Source: Serratia fonticola (GTDB taxonomy: Bacteria; Pseudomonadota; Gammaproteobacteria; Enterobacterales; Enterobacteriaceae). Taken from it: DNA of 64,000 nucleotides. Both the position numbers and the translations under genes were made by a program. The notes below the pieces were generated by a model, which was given only the letters and a program-made list of their open reading frames with translations, made no database searches and was not told the origin of the DNA. Where the stretch lies: positions 2,232,001-2,296,000 of the forward strand of contig NZ_VFMK01000001.1 of assembly GCF_006715025.1 (NCBI RefSeq), read 5' to 3'. Numbering within the stretch: the stretch's first letter is position 1; every line of letters begins with the position of its first letter. Below, in pieces: positions 40,489 through 48,601 of this stretch.

Positions 40489-41867
40489 ATGATTGGCCGT
40501 GGCGACATTGGGCCGCACAGCGGCCACAGGATACGGCAGTCATCTTCGAACATCAGCCGGTCAGTTGGCTGATGTTGCAACAGCAGGTGGATGCTCTGGC
40601 GGCTGATTTTCAGCATCAGGGGGTATTCCCCGGTAAGGGCGTCGCGCTGTGCGGTAAAAACAGCTATCCGCTACTGTTGGCTTATCTGGCGTTGTTGCAG
40701 TGTGGCGCACGATTGTTACCTCTCAATCCGGCATTGCCTGCGTCAACGTTGACAACACTGCTGCCGGATCTGGATATTGCCTTTGCTTTCAGCCCTGACA
40801 GCGTGCCTGAGTTGCCGTCGGAAGTGAGCGTTCTATCGCCGCCTTTGGTGGATGAGCGCAGCCTCCAGTTACTGCCGTGGGATGCGCATCGGTTGGCGAC
40901 GCTGACGTTGACCTCTGGCTCCAGCGGCCGGCCGAAAGCCGCAGCGCACAGTTATGCGGGGCATCTGGCCAGTGCTGAAGGCGTGCTGCAACTGATGGAT
41001 TTCCAGCCGCAGGACAGCTGGTTGCTTTCTTTGCCGCTGTTTCACGTTTCTGGTCAGGGTATCCTCTGGCGCTGGCTGGCGGTGGGCGCGCGGTTAGTGG
41101 TGCGTGAGATGCATCCCCTTGCCGATGCGTTGGCGGGCTGTACTCATGCTTCGCTGGTGCCAACTCAGCTATGGCGGCTGCTGTCTGAACCCATGGTTGA
41201 GCATGCCTTGAAAGAGGTGCTGCTGGGTGGCGCGATGATCCCGGTATCGCTTACCCAGCAAGCCGAAGCCATGGGGATCCGCTGTTGGTGTGGCTATGGC
41301 TTGACGGAGCTGGCCTCTACGGTTTGTGCCAAACGTGCCGACGAACTCCCCGGTGTGGGTTTGCCTTTGCCGGGGCGTGAGATACGGTTGGTGGATCAGG
41401 AGGTGTGGATCCGCTCGAACAGCCTGGCTCTGGGCTATTGGCACCAAGGGACATTATTGCCGATTGCCGATGAACAAGGTTGGTTCCATACGCGCGATCG
41501 CGGTGCCATGGAGCAAGGCGAACTGCGGATTATTGGCCGCTTGGATAACCTGTTCTTCAGCGGCGGGGAAGGGGTGCAGCCAGAGGATGTTGAGCGCGTT
41601 TTGGCGGCGCATCCGCAAGTGCAGCAGGCATTTATCGTCCCCGTTGACGATCCTGAGTTTGGTCAGCGTCCGGTGGCTGTCCTTGATGTGGAAGGTGAGC
41701 TGTCACTAGCGGCGCTACTGGCGTGGGCGCAAGACAGGTTGGCGAATTTCCAGCGACCTATCGCCTTGCTGCCTTTGCCGGTAGAGCTGAAAAACGGTGG
41801 CATTAAAATTTCTCGTCGTCGGCTGCAACAGTGGGCTGCAGGGCAATGGAACCGTCAACTTCCTTAA
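40476..41867 (+). CDS. menE: MenE, o-succinylbenzoate-CoA ligase
   Basis: This 463-residue member of the acyl-adenylate-forming family activates o-succinylbenzoate with CoA. The AMP-binding P-loop [17 protein letters not shown] is at about 145-160. YGLTELAS and the hinge-region [19 protein letters not shown] are also visible. ATG 40476 follows GGAG and gives [18 protein letters not shown], matching the E. coli start region; the frame upstream is open only as a menC shadow. It is the last gene of the men cluster and is followed by a strong palindromic terminator. Confidence 0.95.
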   Translation: MAQLNDWPWRHWAAQRPQDTAVIFEHQPVSWLMLQQQVDALAADFQHQGVFPGKGVALCGKNSYPLLLAYLALLQCGARLLPLNPALPASTLTTLLPDLDIAFAFSPDSVPELPSEVSVLSPPLVDERSLQLLPWDAHRLATLTLTSGSSGRPKAAAHSYAGHLASAEGVLQLMDFQPQDSWLLSLPLFHVSGQGILWRWLAVGARLVVREMHPLADALAGCTHASLVPTQLWRLLSEPMVEHALKEVLLGGAMIPVSLTQQAEAMGIRCWCGYGLTELASTVCAKRADELPGVGLPLPGREIRLVDQEVWIRSNSLALGYWHQGTLLPIADEQGWFHTRDRGAMEQGELRIIGRLDNLFFSGGEGVQPEDVERVLAAHPQVQQAFIVPVDDPEFGQRPVAVLDVEGELSLAALLAWAQDRLANFQRPIALLPLPVELKNGGIKISRRRLQQWAAGQWNRQLP

Positions 41868-41889
41868 TCTTTCTTCACTGCGTAAAAAT

Positions 41890-41911
41890 AAGGCCGCCCA
41901 TGGGCGGCCTT
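41890..41911. terminator. Bidirectional terminator between menE and catalase gene
   Basis: A perfect palindrome AAGGCCGCCC-AT-GGGCGGCCTT lies between two convergent genes, with A/T-rich flanks on both sides. Confidence 0.9.
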
Positions 41912-41928
41912 GCTATTGCGGGAAAAGG

Positions 41929-43365
41929 TTATTTCAGACCCAGGGCCTTGGCGACGCCCGCACCGTAATCTGGATGTACCTTGGTGAACAGCTCAACCTG
42001 ACGGCGTTGGATCTGCTCAGGCACCTGCGACAGTTCCCCAGCAATGCGGGTGAACATGCGCTGGTGCTCTTCGGCACTCAGCAGATTAAACAGGGCGCGC
42101 GGCTGGCTGTAGTAATCATCATCTTCACGATGATTCCAGTGATCGGCAGCCCCTTCAATACTCAACGGCGGCTCGCTGAAATCCGGTTGCTCCTGGAACA
42201 CGCCAAAGCTGTTTGGCTCATAGGTTGCGCCATTGCCACTGTTACCATCAACACGCATGGCACCATCACGGTGATAGTTATGGAACGGGCATTTGGCGCT
42301 GTTAACCGGGATTTGGTGATGGTTGACGCCCAGGCGGTAACGGTGTGCATCGCCATAGGAGAACAGGCGGCCTTGTAACATTTTATCTGGAGAGAAACTG
42401 ATGCCAGGCACGACGTTGGCCGGGTTCATCGCCACTTGTTCCACTTCAGAGAAGTAGTTGTCCGGATTGCGGTTAAGTTCGAAGAAACCGACATCAATCA
42501 GTGGGTAATCGGCATGTGGCCATACCTTGGTCAGATCAAATGGGTTGTATGGCGTTTGAGAGGCCTCATGTTCCGGCATGATCTGGATTTGCAGCTTCCA
42601 GCGTGGGAAATTCCCGTTCTTGATGGCGTCGAACAGATCGCGTTGTGAACTTTCACGGTCTTTGGCGATGATGGCTTCGGCTTCATCATCCATCAGGTTT
42701 TCGATGCCTTGTTCACAGCGGAAATGGAATTTGACCCAGAAACGCTCGTTATTGGCATTGATAAAACTGAACGTGTGGCTGCCGAAACCGTGCATGTGAC
42801 GATAGGATTTTGGCAGGCCGCGGTCACTGAAGTCGATGGTCAGCTGGTGCAGGGATTCCGGCAGATGGGAGAAAAAGTCCCATTTGTAAACCGGATTACG
42901 CAGGTTAGTGTGCGGATCGCGTTTTACCACGTGATTGAGGTCAGGGAATTTCAGCGGGTCGCGCAGATAGAAGACCGGCGTATCGTTACCCACCAGATCC
43001 CAGTTTCCCTCTTCGGTATAGAACTTCATGGCAAAGCCACGGATATCACGTTCGGCATCGGCTGCGCCACGTTCACCGGCTACGGTAGAAAAGCGGACAA
43101 ACATCTCGGTTTGCTTACCGATTTCAGAGAAGAGCTTGGCGCGAGTGTATCGGGTAATATCGTGCGTGACGGTAAACGTGCCATAAGCACCAGAGCCTTT
43201 AGCGTGCATACGGCGCTCAGGGATCACTTCACGGTCGAAGTGGGCAAGTTTCTCCAGAAACCAGACGTCTTGCAGCAGCATAGGGCCACGCTTGCCTGCG
43301 GTGATCACGTTATTATTATCAACAACGGGGGCGCCAGCCGCGGTGGTTAATCCTTTCTTGCTCAT
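41929..43365 (-). CDS. katA: Monofunctional haem catalase, small-subunit clade
   Basis: The 478-residue cytoplasmic catalase degrades hydrogen peroxide. The distal-side catalytic His54 lies in [13 protein letters not shown], the conserved Asn in [10 protein letters not shown], and the proximal haem-ligand tyrosine in [14 protein letters not shown]. The size fits the small-subunit, NADPH-binding clade (KatA), not the large KatE or the catalase-peroxidase KatG. ATG 43365 has GGAG 6 nt upstream; the frame extends one more codon to a TTG. The gene is not part of this neighbourhood in E. coli. No complete OxyR site was found upstream. Confidence 0.94.
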   Translation of the reverse strand: MSKKGLTTAAGAPVVDNNNVITAGKRGPMLLQDVWFLEKLAHFDREVIPERRMHAKGSGAYGTFTVTHDITRYTRAKLFSEIGKQTEMFVRFSTVAGERGAADAERDIRGFAMKFYTEEGNWDLVGNDTPVFYLRDPLKFPDLNHVVKRDPHTNLRNPVYKWDFFSHLPESLHQLTIDFSDRGLPKSYRHMHGFGSHTFSFINANNERFWVKFHFRCEQGIENLMDDEAEAIIAKDRESSQRDLFDAIKNGNFPRWKLQIQIMPEHEASQTPYNPFDLTKVWPHADYPLIDVGFFELNRNPDNYFSEVEQVAMNPANVVPGISFSPDKMLQGRLFSYGDAHRYRLGVNHHQIPVNSAKCPFHNYHRDGAMRVDGNSGNGATYEPNSFGVFQEQPDFSEPPLSIEGAADHWNHREDDDYYSQPRALFNLLSAEEHQRMFTRIAGELSQVPEQIQRRQVELFTKVHPDYGAGVAKALGLK

Positions 43366-43702
43366 CAATTGCTCCTTACTGTGTTGCAGTTAAGTTGATA
43401 GCTCGGTGTCGGGTGCCGTACATCGCCATAATCCTAACGAGTGAAAGGCTTGGTTTTGCAGACCACCAGCAAAGTCACTACTAGTTGTAGACTTATTCTC
43501 TGTCATCGGCAAATAGGCACCGGTTATCATTGCAATTCGGTAGTCGCTGATTTTCATTTATTTACAGTTTATTGAAAAAATAGAGGATTATTGTTTTAAA
43601 TTATCCTGATATCGATGACAGTTCGGTTACACTCCACGGGTGCGCTTTTCAGGGGAAAGCATCACCACTTCCTGGTGATGCAGAATGAAGAAAGGAACGA
43701 TA
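43366..43702. promoter_or_regulatory. Divergent katA-yfaZ region with a leader hairpin
   Basis: This 337-bp gene-free region should hold both promoters. A perfect 9-bp hairpin (GCATCACCA / TGGTGATGC, loop CTTCC, 43659-43681) lies about 14 nt upstream of the yfaZ ribosome-binding site. It would sit in the yfaZ leader RNA. Confidence 0.5.
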
Positions 43703-44245
43703 ATGAAGAAAACTTTGGTCGCGTGTGCAGCTGGTTTGCTGTTTGTGGCTGGTTCTGCCAATGCAATCAGCTTGAATGGTGAGGTAGGGCAACATTACAC
43801 CAATCTTGGCGTCGGGATGGGGACCTCATCGTCCGGTATCGGGATCAGCGGCAATTGGGCCCGCAGCGATCATGACGGTAACGTGGGGAGCCTGGGCTTG
43901 AACTTCAGCCTGCCGGTGGGGCCTTTGATGGCAACCGTGGGGGGAAAAGCCCTTTACCTCAGCCCAGAAGAGGGTAAGAGTGGTGGTGCACTGGCCGTCG
44001 GTGGCGGCCTGCAGTGGACCGTTAACCGTTATTTCACGCTTTATGGTGAAGGTTACTTTGCTCCAGAATCGCTGACCAGCGGCGTTAAAGCCTACAACGA
44101 AGCCAATGGCGGCCTGCGCTGGAATGTCTTCCGTCCGCTCAATGTGGATGTAGGTTATCGCTACATCAATATGCAAGGTAAAGATGGGAAGCGTGATAAC
44201 ACGCTGGCGGACGGCCCTTATGTGGGCGTTGGCTTGAGTTTCTGA
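43703..44245 (+). CDS. yfaZ: YfaZ-family outer-membrane protein
   Basis: The 180-residue protein starts with a signal peptide (MKKTLVACAAGLLFVAGSANA, cleaved after residue 21). It is followed by alternating glycine- and aromatic-rich strands (GIGISGNWARSDHDG, FTLYGEGYFAPESL, DVGYRYINMQGKDG) and ends in a C-terminal phenylalanine, as outer-membrane beta-barrels do. It belongs to the YfaZ family, of uncharacterised function. ATG 43703 follows AAAGGAACG; ATG 43685 in frame would add six residues before the signal peptide and lacks a ribosome-binding site. Confidence 0.92.
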   Translation: MKKTLVACAAGLLFVAGSANAISLNGEVGQHYTNLGVGMGTSSSGIGISGNWARSDHDGNVGSLGLNFSLPVGPLMATVGGKALYLSPEEGKSGGALAVGGGLQWTVNRYFTLYGEGYFAPESLTSGVKAYNEANGGLRWNVFRPLNVDVGYRYINMQGKDGKRDNTLADGPYVGVGLSF

Positions 44246-44259
44246 TCCCGTCTGCAAGC

Positions 44260-44283
44260 GGGGGCGGTTTACGCCCCCTTTTT
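44260..44283 (+). terminator. Terminator of yfaZ
   Basis: A 7-bp stem GGGGGCG / CGCCCCC with loop GTTTA is followed by five T residues. It lies between the convergent yfaZ and tyrP genes. Confidence 0.88.
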
Positions 44284-44287
44284 CTTG

Positions 44288-45496
44288 TTATCCGACCGCA
44301 GGCAACAGCCCACTGGCGATGCCAATCTGAATGGCAATCACGGTGATCCCACAGACAAACACCAGTGCCAGAGCCGGTGTTCCCCCCCAGACGCGATAGT
44401 TGGCCTGGTGCCGTTGACGCGTTTTCCAAACCAGCAAAGAAGGCAACAGCAAAGCCAGAATAGACAGTGCTATTGCGGCGAAGCCGAGTGCCAGTACAAA
44501 GCCACGTGGATAGAACAGCGCAAATGCCAAAGGCGGCAGGAAAGTGATGGCGCCGGTTTGCAGGCGGCCACGCACGGTATCCTGGCGCTTGAACAGGTCG
44601 GCCAGGAAGTCAAACAGCCCCAGGGAAACCCCCAGGAATGAGGTTGCCAGGGCCAGATCGGCAAACAGATGTACAGCCAGTTCGACATGAGGTGAAGCAA
44701 CCACGTCACGAACCGCCTGCAACAAGCCATTCAGTCCGGCCTGTTGGGCTAAAATACCGACAAAGGTGGGAGAACTGATGCTGCCCAGCGTCGCCAACTG
44801 CCAGAAAATATAGGCAACCAACGGAATGGCGCTGCCGATGATAAAGATCCAACGCAGCTTGCGGACGTTTCCGCCCATATAGTTAACGATACTTGGGACG
44901 CTACCGTGGAAACCGAACGACGTGAATATCACCGGGATAGCAGAAAGCGCCAGCCCTTGTTCTAACGGCAGCGTCATCAGGTTGGTTTGATGGATGTGCG
45001 GCATCATTAAGCCAAGCATCACGATCAGGAAAATCGTTTTGGCGGTAAACAGGATCCGGTTGAACAGATCGACGGAATGCGTGCCAACACACACGATGCC
45101 CCCGGCGACCAGCGTAAACAGCAGTACACCGAGATAGGTCGGAAAGTCCTGTGCTGTCCATTGTGCGATACTGACCGCCAGCAACTCGCCGGCACCGCTG
45201 ATATAGGCCGCCGTCAGGGCATACATCAGGAACATCATGCTGAAGCTGGTGAGCCACTGGCCACCCCCTCCCAGATAACGCTTGGCCAAGGTTCCCAGGC
45301 CGGTATCCGCCTGCTCATGTTGATAAACTTCCACCAACAGTAGCGCGGTATAACACATCAACAGCCACAGCCCGACCAGCAGCGTTAGCGTTACACCAAA
45401 ACCCACGCCCGCTGCCGCGAGGGGCATAGCCAGCATCCCTGCACCAATAGTGGTGCCTGCTACGATAAAAACACTTCCCAGAGTGCGATTCTTCAC
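44288..45496 (-). CDS. tyrP: Tyrosine-specific transporter TyrP
   Basis: This aromatic amino acid permease (HAAAP family) imports tyrosine with protons. It has 402 residues and eleven hydrophobic segments. [24 protein letters not shown]-like [25 protein letters not shown] and [21 protein letters not shown] match E. coli TyrP (403 residues). I chose the GTG at 45496, which aligns with the E. coli start. The open frame extends 26 codons to an ATG at 45574, but that ATG lies between the -35 and -10 of a strong promoter and cannot be the normal start. A TyrR-like box lies upstream. Confidence 0.93.
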   Translation of the reverse strand: MKNRTLGSVFIVAGTTIGAGMLAMPLAAAGVGFGVTLTLLVGLWLLMCYTALLLVEVYQHEQADTGLGTLAKRYLGGGGQWLTSFSMMFLMYALTAAYISGAGELLAVSIAQWTAQDFPTYLGVLLFTLVAGGIVCVGTHSVDLFNRILFTAKTIFLIVMLGLMMPHIHQTNLMTLPLEQGLALSAIPVIFTSFGFHGSVPSIVNYMGGNVRKLRWIFIIGSAIPLVAYIFWQLATLGSISSPTFVGILAQQAGLNGLLQAVRDVVASPHVELAVHLFADLALATSFLGVSLGLFDFLADLFKRQDTVRGRLQTGAITFLPPLAFALFYPRGFVLALGFAAIALSILALLLPSLLVWKTRQRHQANYRVWGGTPALALVFVCGITVIAIQIGIASGLLPAVG

Positions 45497-45555
45497 GTTT
45501 TTCTCTGCTATTTGAGGATTTAGGGGAATGATTAGGCGCCCATTTTTAGTGCGGC

Positions 45556-45584
45556 AGAATAGTTGATCGGCCATTTTGTGTCAA
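45556..45584 (-). promoter_or_regulatory. Sigma-70 promoter of tyrP
   Basis: On the minus strand there is a perfect -35 TTGACA (45584-45579), a 17-bp spacer and the -10 TATTCT (45561-45556). Transcription would start near 45549, giving a leader of about 50 nt before the GTG. Confidence 0.8.
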
Positions 45585-45601
45585 ACCGGCGTTACGTGCT
45601 G

Positions 45602-45619
45602 TGTACAATAATATTTACG
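45602..45619 (-). promoter_or_regulatory. TyrR-like box upstream of tyrP
   Basis: TGTACA-N6-TTTACG differs at two positions from the TyrR consensus TGTAAA-N6-TTTACA and keeps the essential G and C. Its centre is about 61 bp upstream of the predicted tyrP start of transcription, a position suited to activation. Confidence 0.65.
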
Positions 45620-45738
45620 GTATTGGTGGCGTTGTCGCGGGGGAAAAGTGCTTTTGGTGAATATTATCGTCGGGAGGTTAGTGAAAAGTTGTTTACGGGC
45701 TTCTATAGTGGAGGGATCTGAATATGAGGGAGAGATCA

Positions 45739-46935
45739 ATGTTAAGGGTGGAGATGCTCAGCACCGGTGATGAGGTGCTGCACGGGCAAATTATAGATAC
45801 CAATGCTGCCTGGCTGGCAGATTATCTGTTCCAGCAAGGTTTACCGATGAGCGGTCGCGAAACGGTAGGGGACAGCCTCTCCTCTCTGATCGAAATCCTG
45901 CAGGAGCGTAGTCATATCGCCGATGTACTGATCGTCAATGGTGGATTGGGGCCGACCAGCGACGATCTCAGTGCGCTGGCAGCCGCTAAGGCCTGCGGTG
46001 TTGAGCTGGTGGAACACCCGGAATGGATTGCGCGTATGGAAGCGTACTTTGCCGAGCGTGGCCGCCCGATGGCCGCTTCCAACCGTAAACAGGCGCAGAT
46101 CCCTGCTAATGCCGATATGCTGGATAACCGCGTGGGTACCGCCTGTGGTTTTGCGTTAACGTTGAACAAATGCCACATGTTCTTCACGCCAGGAGTTCCT
46201 TCCGAATTTAAAGTGATGGTCGAAGAACAAATCCTCCCACTTCTGCGTGAACGATTTACGCTGCCGGAGCCGCCGCTGTGTCTGCGCTTGACCACGTTTG
46301 GTACCTCTGAAAGCGATCTGGCGGCCGAGTTGGATGCAATGCCGCTACCGCCGGATGTCGTGTTGGGGTATCGCTCCTCCAGCCCGATTATTGAACTGAA
46401 GTTGACCGGGCCACATAGCCAGCGGGCTGCCATGGAACAGGCTTGGGAACGCGTGCGCGAGGTGGCGGGAGATAACACCATTTTTGAAGGCACGGCCGGT
46501 TTACCGGCTGAGTTGGCGCAACGATTACAGCAGCGGGGCTTAAAACTGGCCCTGAGTGAGCAATTTACGGCAGGGCTGATCAACCTGCAATTGCAGAGCG
46601 CAGCGGCACCACTGGCTGGCGGAGAGCTGTTACCTGCCTATTGCTCCGAGCCTCTGCAGACCGTGCTGGCGCGGGCACAGTCTTTGGCTCAGCTTACCGG
46701 GTCGCCTCTGGCACTGGCGGTCAGCGCGATGGAAGGGGAGCGTGTCAGCGTGGCCTTGTATACGCCTAAGGGGGGGATTGGCCAGACGGTGAGTTACCGT
46801 GCATCACGTCACAACCTGCGTTTACGTCAGGAGTCGGTGGCGATGCTGGCGTTGGATATGCTGCGCCGTTGGCTGAATGGCGGCAAGGTGTGTGGTAAAA
46901 ACAGCTGGCTGGAAATCGTGGAGATTATCGAGTAG
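45739..46935 (+). CDS. yfaY: CinA-like protein YfaY
   Basis: The 398-residue protein has an N-terminal molybdopterin-binding-like (CinA N) domain (MLSTGDEVLHGQIIDTNAAWLA; VIVNGGLGPTSDDLSA; FFTPGVPSEFKVM). The C-terminal part is a CinA/PncC-like domain that appears degenerate (LALSEQFTAGLINLQL where active PncC has a conserved S-x-T/E-S-x-T pattern). CinA proteins act on ADP-ribose or NMN in NAD salvage, but YfaY has no firm function. ATG 45739 follows GGGAGAG; ATG 45724 is an alternative start. Its promoter region is shared with the divergent tyrP. Confidence 0.92.
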   Translation: MLRVEMLSTGDEVLHGQIIDTNAAWLADYLFQQGLPMSGRETVGDSLSSLIEILQERSHIADVLIVNGGLGPTSDDLSALAAAKACGVELVEHPEWIARMEAYFAERGRPMAASNRKQAQIPANADMLDNRVGTACGFALTLNKCHMFFTPGVPSEFKVMVEEQILPLLRERFTLPEPPLCLRLTTFGTSESDLAAELDAMPLPPDVVLGYRSSSPIIELKLTGPHSQRAAMEQAWERVREVAGDNTIFEGTAGLPAELAQRLQQRGLKLALSEQFTAGLINLQLQSAAAPLAGGELLPAYCSEPLQTVLARAQSLAQLTGSPLALAVSAMEGERVSVALYTPKGGIGQTVSYRASRHNLRLRQESVAMLALDMLRRWLNGGKVCGKNSWLEIVEIIE

Positions 46936-46962
46936 GAAATGCTGGGTGACGTTTGTTGATCA

Positions 46963-46983
46963 CAAGGCGGGGGCTCCGCCTTG
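46963..46983. terminator. Hairpin terminator between yfaY and yfaE
   Basis: An 8-bp stem CAAGGCGG / CCGCCTTG with loop GGGCT lies between two convergent genes; ATGTTTT follows on the plus strand. Confidence 0.8.
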
Positions 46984-47016
46984 ATGTTTTCCTGGCGTGA
47001 GTTTTTTCGTCCAGTT

Positions 47017-47277
47017 TCAGATTTCCAGCTCAATATCCATTGAAGGCATACAGCAGCAGGGCAGGATCTCGCCGTCGTTGATAAAAGCCAATGGCTGTTG
47101 GCGATAGGCGACCTTACCTTTCAGTAATTTCAAACGGCAGGCGCCACAATAACCGGAACGACACTGGTATTCTACCGCCACGTCGTGCAGTTCAAGCACA
47201 TCAAGCAGGCAGTTTTCACCTTCGGGGCAGGAGAGCTGCGCACCACTGGTACGCAGCTTGATGATTGGCGCCGCCAC
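47017..47277 (-). CDS. yfaE: [2Fe-2S] ferredoxin YfaE, ribonucleotide reductase cofactor maintenance
   Basis: The 86-residue plant-type ferredoxin has C39, C44, C47 and one of C74-C76 as cluster ligands (YQCRSGYCGACRLK, LPCCC). In E. coli YfaE reduces the diferric centre of NrdB to regenerate its tyrosyl radical. The start is GTG at 47277, immediately after the nrdB stop codon (TAA-GTG), so translation is probably coupled. It is the third gene of nrdA-nrdB-yfaE. Confidence 0.95.
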   Translation of the reverse strand: MAAPIIKLRTSGAQLSCPEGENCLLDVLELHDVAVEYQCRSGYCGACRLKLLKGKVAYRQQPLAFINDGEILPCCCMPSMDIELEI

Positions 47278-48408
47278 TTATAGCTCGAAGTCACTCAGGT
47301 CGTCAGCATTGACCTCTGAGTCAATCTGGCCAACCAGATAGGAACTGACTTCCACTTCCTGTGGTGCCACCTGCACGTTATCCGACACCAGCCAGGCGTT
47401 GATCCATGGGATTGGGTTGGAGCGGGTCTGGAACGGCAAGCCCAGGCCAACGGCCTGCATGCGGATATTGGTAATGTATTCCACATACTGGCACAGAATG
47501 TCTTTGTTCAGGCCAATCATGGAACCGTCACGGAACAGATATTCCGCCCACTCTTTCTCTTGCTGCGCCGCCAGTACGAACAGGTCGTAGCATTCTTGCT
47601 GGCACTCTACGGCGATTTCGGCCATCTCAGGATCGTCAGCACCGGAGCGCATCAGGTTCAGGATGTGCTGAGTACCGGTCAGGTGCAGGGCTTCGTCACG
47701 GGCGATCAGCTTGATGATCTTGGCGTTGCCTTCCATCAGTTCACGCTCAGCGAAAGCAAACGAACAGGCGAAGCTGACATAGAAGCGGATGGCTTCCAGC
47801 GCGTTGACGCTCATCAGGCACAGGTACAGCTGCTTTTTGATGGCGCGCAGGTTAACGGTCACGGTCTTACCGTTAACCTGATGTGTACCTTCGCCCAGCA
47901 GATGATAGTAGCTGGTCATCTCGATCAGATTGTCGTAGTAGCCGGAGATGTCCTTCGCGCGTTTGAGGATTTCTTCGTTGGTCACGATATCGTCAAATAC
48001 CACCGCCGGATCGTTAACGATATTACGGATGATATGCGTGTAGGAACGTGAGTGAATGGTCTCAGAGAATGACCAGGTTTCTACCCAGGTTTCCAGTTCC
48101 GGAATCGATATCAGCGGCAGGAACGCCACGTTAGGGCTGCGGCCCTGGATCGAATCCAACAGCGTCTGATACTTCAGGTTGCTGATAAAAATGTGTTTTT
48201 CGTGTTCCGGCAGCGCCTGATAGTCGATGCGATCGCGTGAGACATCAACCTCTTCCGGGCGCCAGAAGAAGGAGAGCTGTTTTTCGATCAGTTTTTCGAA
48301 GATTTCATGTTTTTGCTGGTCGAAACGCGCCACGTTAACCGACTGGCCGAAGAACATCGGCTCAAGCAACTGGTCGTTTTTGTTTTGAGAAAAAGTGGTG
48401 TAAGCCAT
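47278..48408 (-). CDS. nrdB: Class Ia ribonucleotide reductase beta subunit NrdB
   Basis: The 376-residue radical-generating subunit has iron ligands D85, E116 and H119 and radical Tyr123 (numbered with Met1; in [16 protein letters not shown]). Later ligands lie in the [15 protein letters not shown] and [12 protein letters not shown] regions. The C-terminal tail [16 protein letters not shown] is the segment that binds NrdA. It is separated from nrdA by 193 bp that contain a 64-bp palindrome. Confidence 0.97.
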   Translation of the reverse strand: MAYTTFSQNKNDQLLEPMFFGQSVNVARFDQQKHEIFEKLIEKQLSFFWRPEEVDVSRDRIDYQALPEHEKHIFISNLKYQTLLDSIQGRSPNVAFLPLISIPELETWVETWSFSETIHSRSYTHIIRNIVNDPAVVFDDIVTNEEILKRAKDISGYYDNLIEMTSYYHLLGEGTHQVNGKTVTVNLRAIKKQLYLCLMSVNALEAIRFYVSFACSFAFAERELMEGNAKIIKLIARDEALHLTGTQHILNLMRSGADDPEMAEIAVECQQECYDLFVLAAQQEKEWAEYLFRDGSMIGLNKDILCQYVEYITNIRMQAVGLGLPFQTRSNPIPWINAWLVSDNVQVAPQEVEVSSYLVGQIDSEVNADDLSDFEL

Positions 48409-48476
48409 AAGCCTGAATCCATTAGTGCCGTGCTGAATTGAAGGGGCCAGTAGGCATAGGCTACTTTGCTTGCCAT

Positions 48477-48540
48477 TTTAGGGAGGCCGTGCGCGAAATT
48501 CTCACCTACTGGTGTACCTTCCGCGCTGTCCGCCCCTAAA
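48477..48540. repeat. 64-bp palindromic element in the nrdA-nrdB gap
   Basis: The ends TTTAGGG and CCCTAAA are inverted. Inner inverted parts are GCGCGAA / TTCCGCGC (one extra base) and a core CACC-TACT-GGTG. An extra CCAGTAGG copy lies at about 48448-48455 in inverted orientation to CCTACTGG in the core. It would form a long hairpin in the operon mRNA. It is neither ERIC nor the classical REP sequence as I know them. Confidence 0.7.
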
Positions 48541-48601
48541 TTGCCTGTGCCCGTAACGCCTGTACAGAAATCGCGTTAATACTGGCCCGCTGTGTCAAAC
48601 A

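Noticed and set aside
43366..43560. A possible OxyR site upstream of katA
   Set aside because: Only partial ATAG/CTAT-like elements with imperfect spacing were found, not enough to support a site.
45496..45574. N-terminal extension of TyrP from the ATG at 45574
   Set aside because: The ATG lies between the -35 and -10 of the tyrP promoter, and the extra residues do not match the family.
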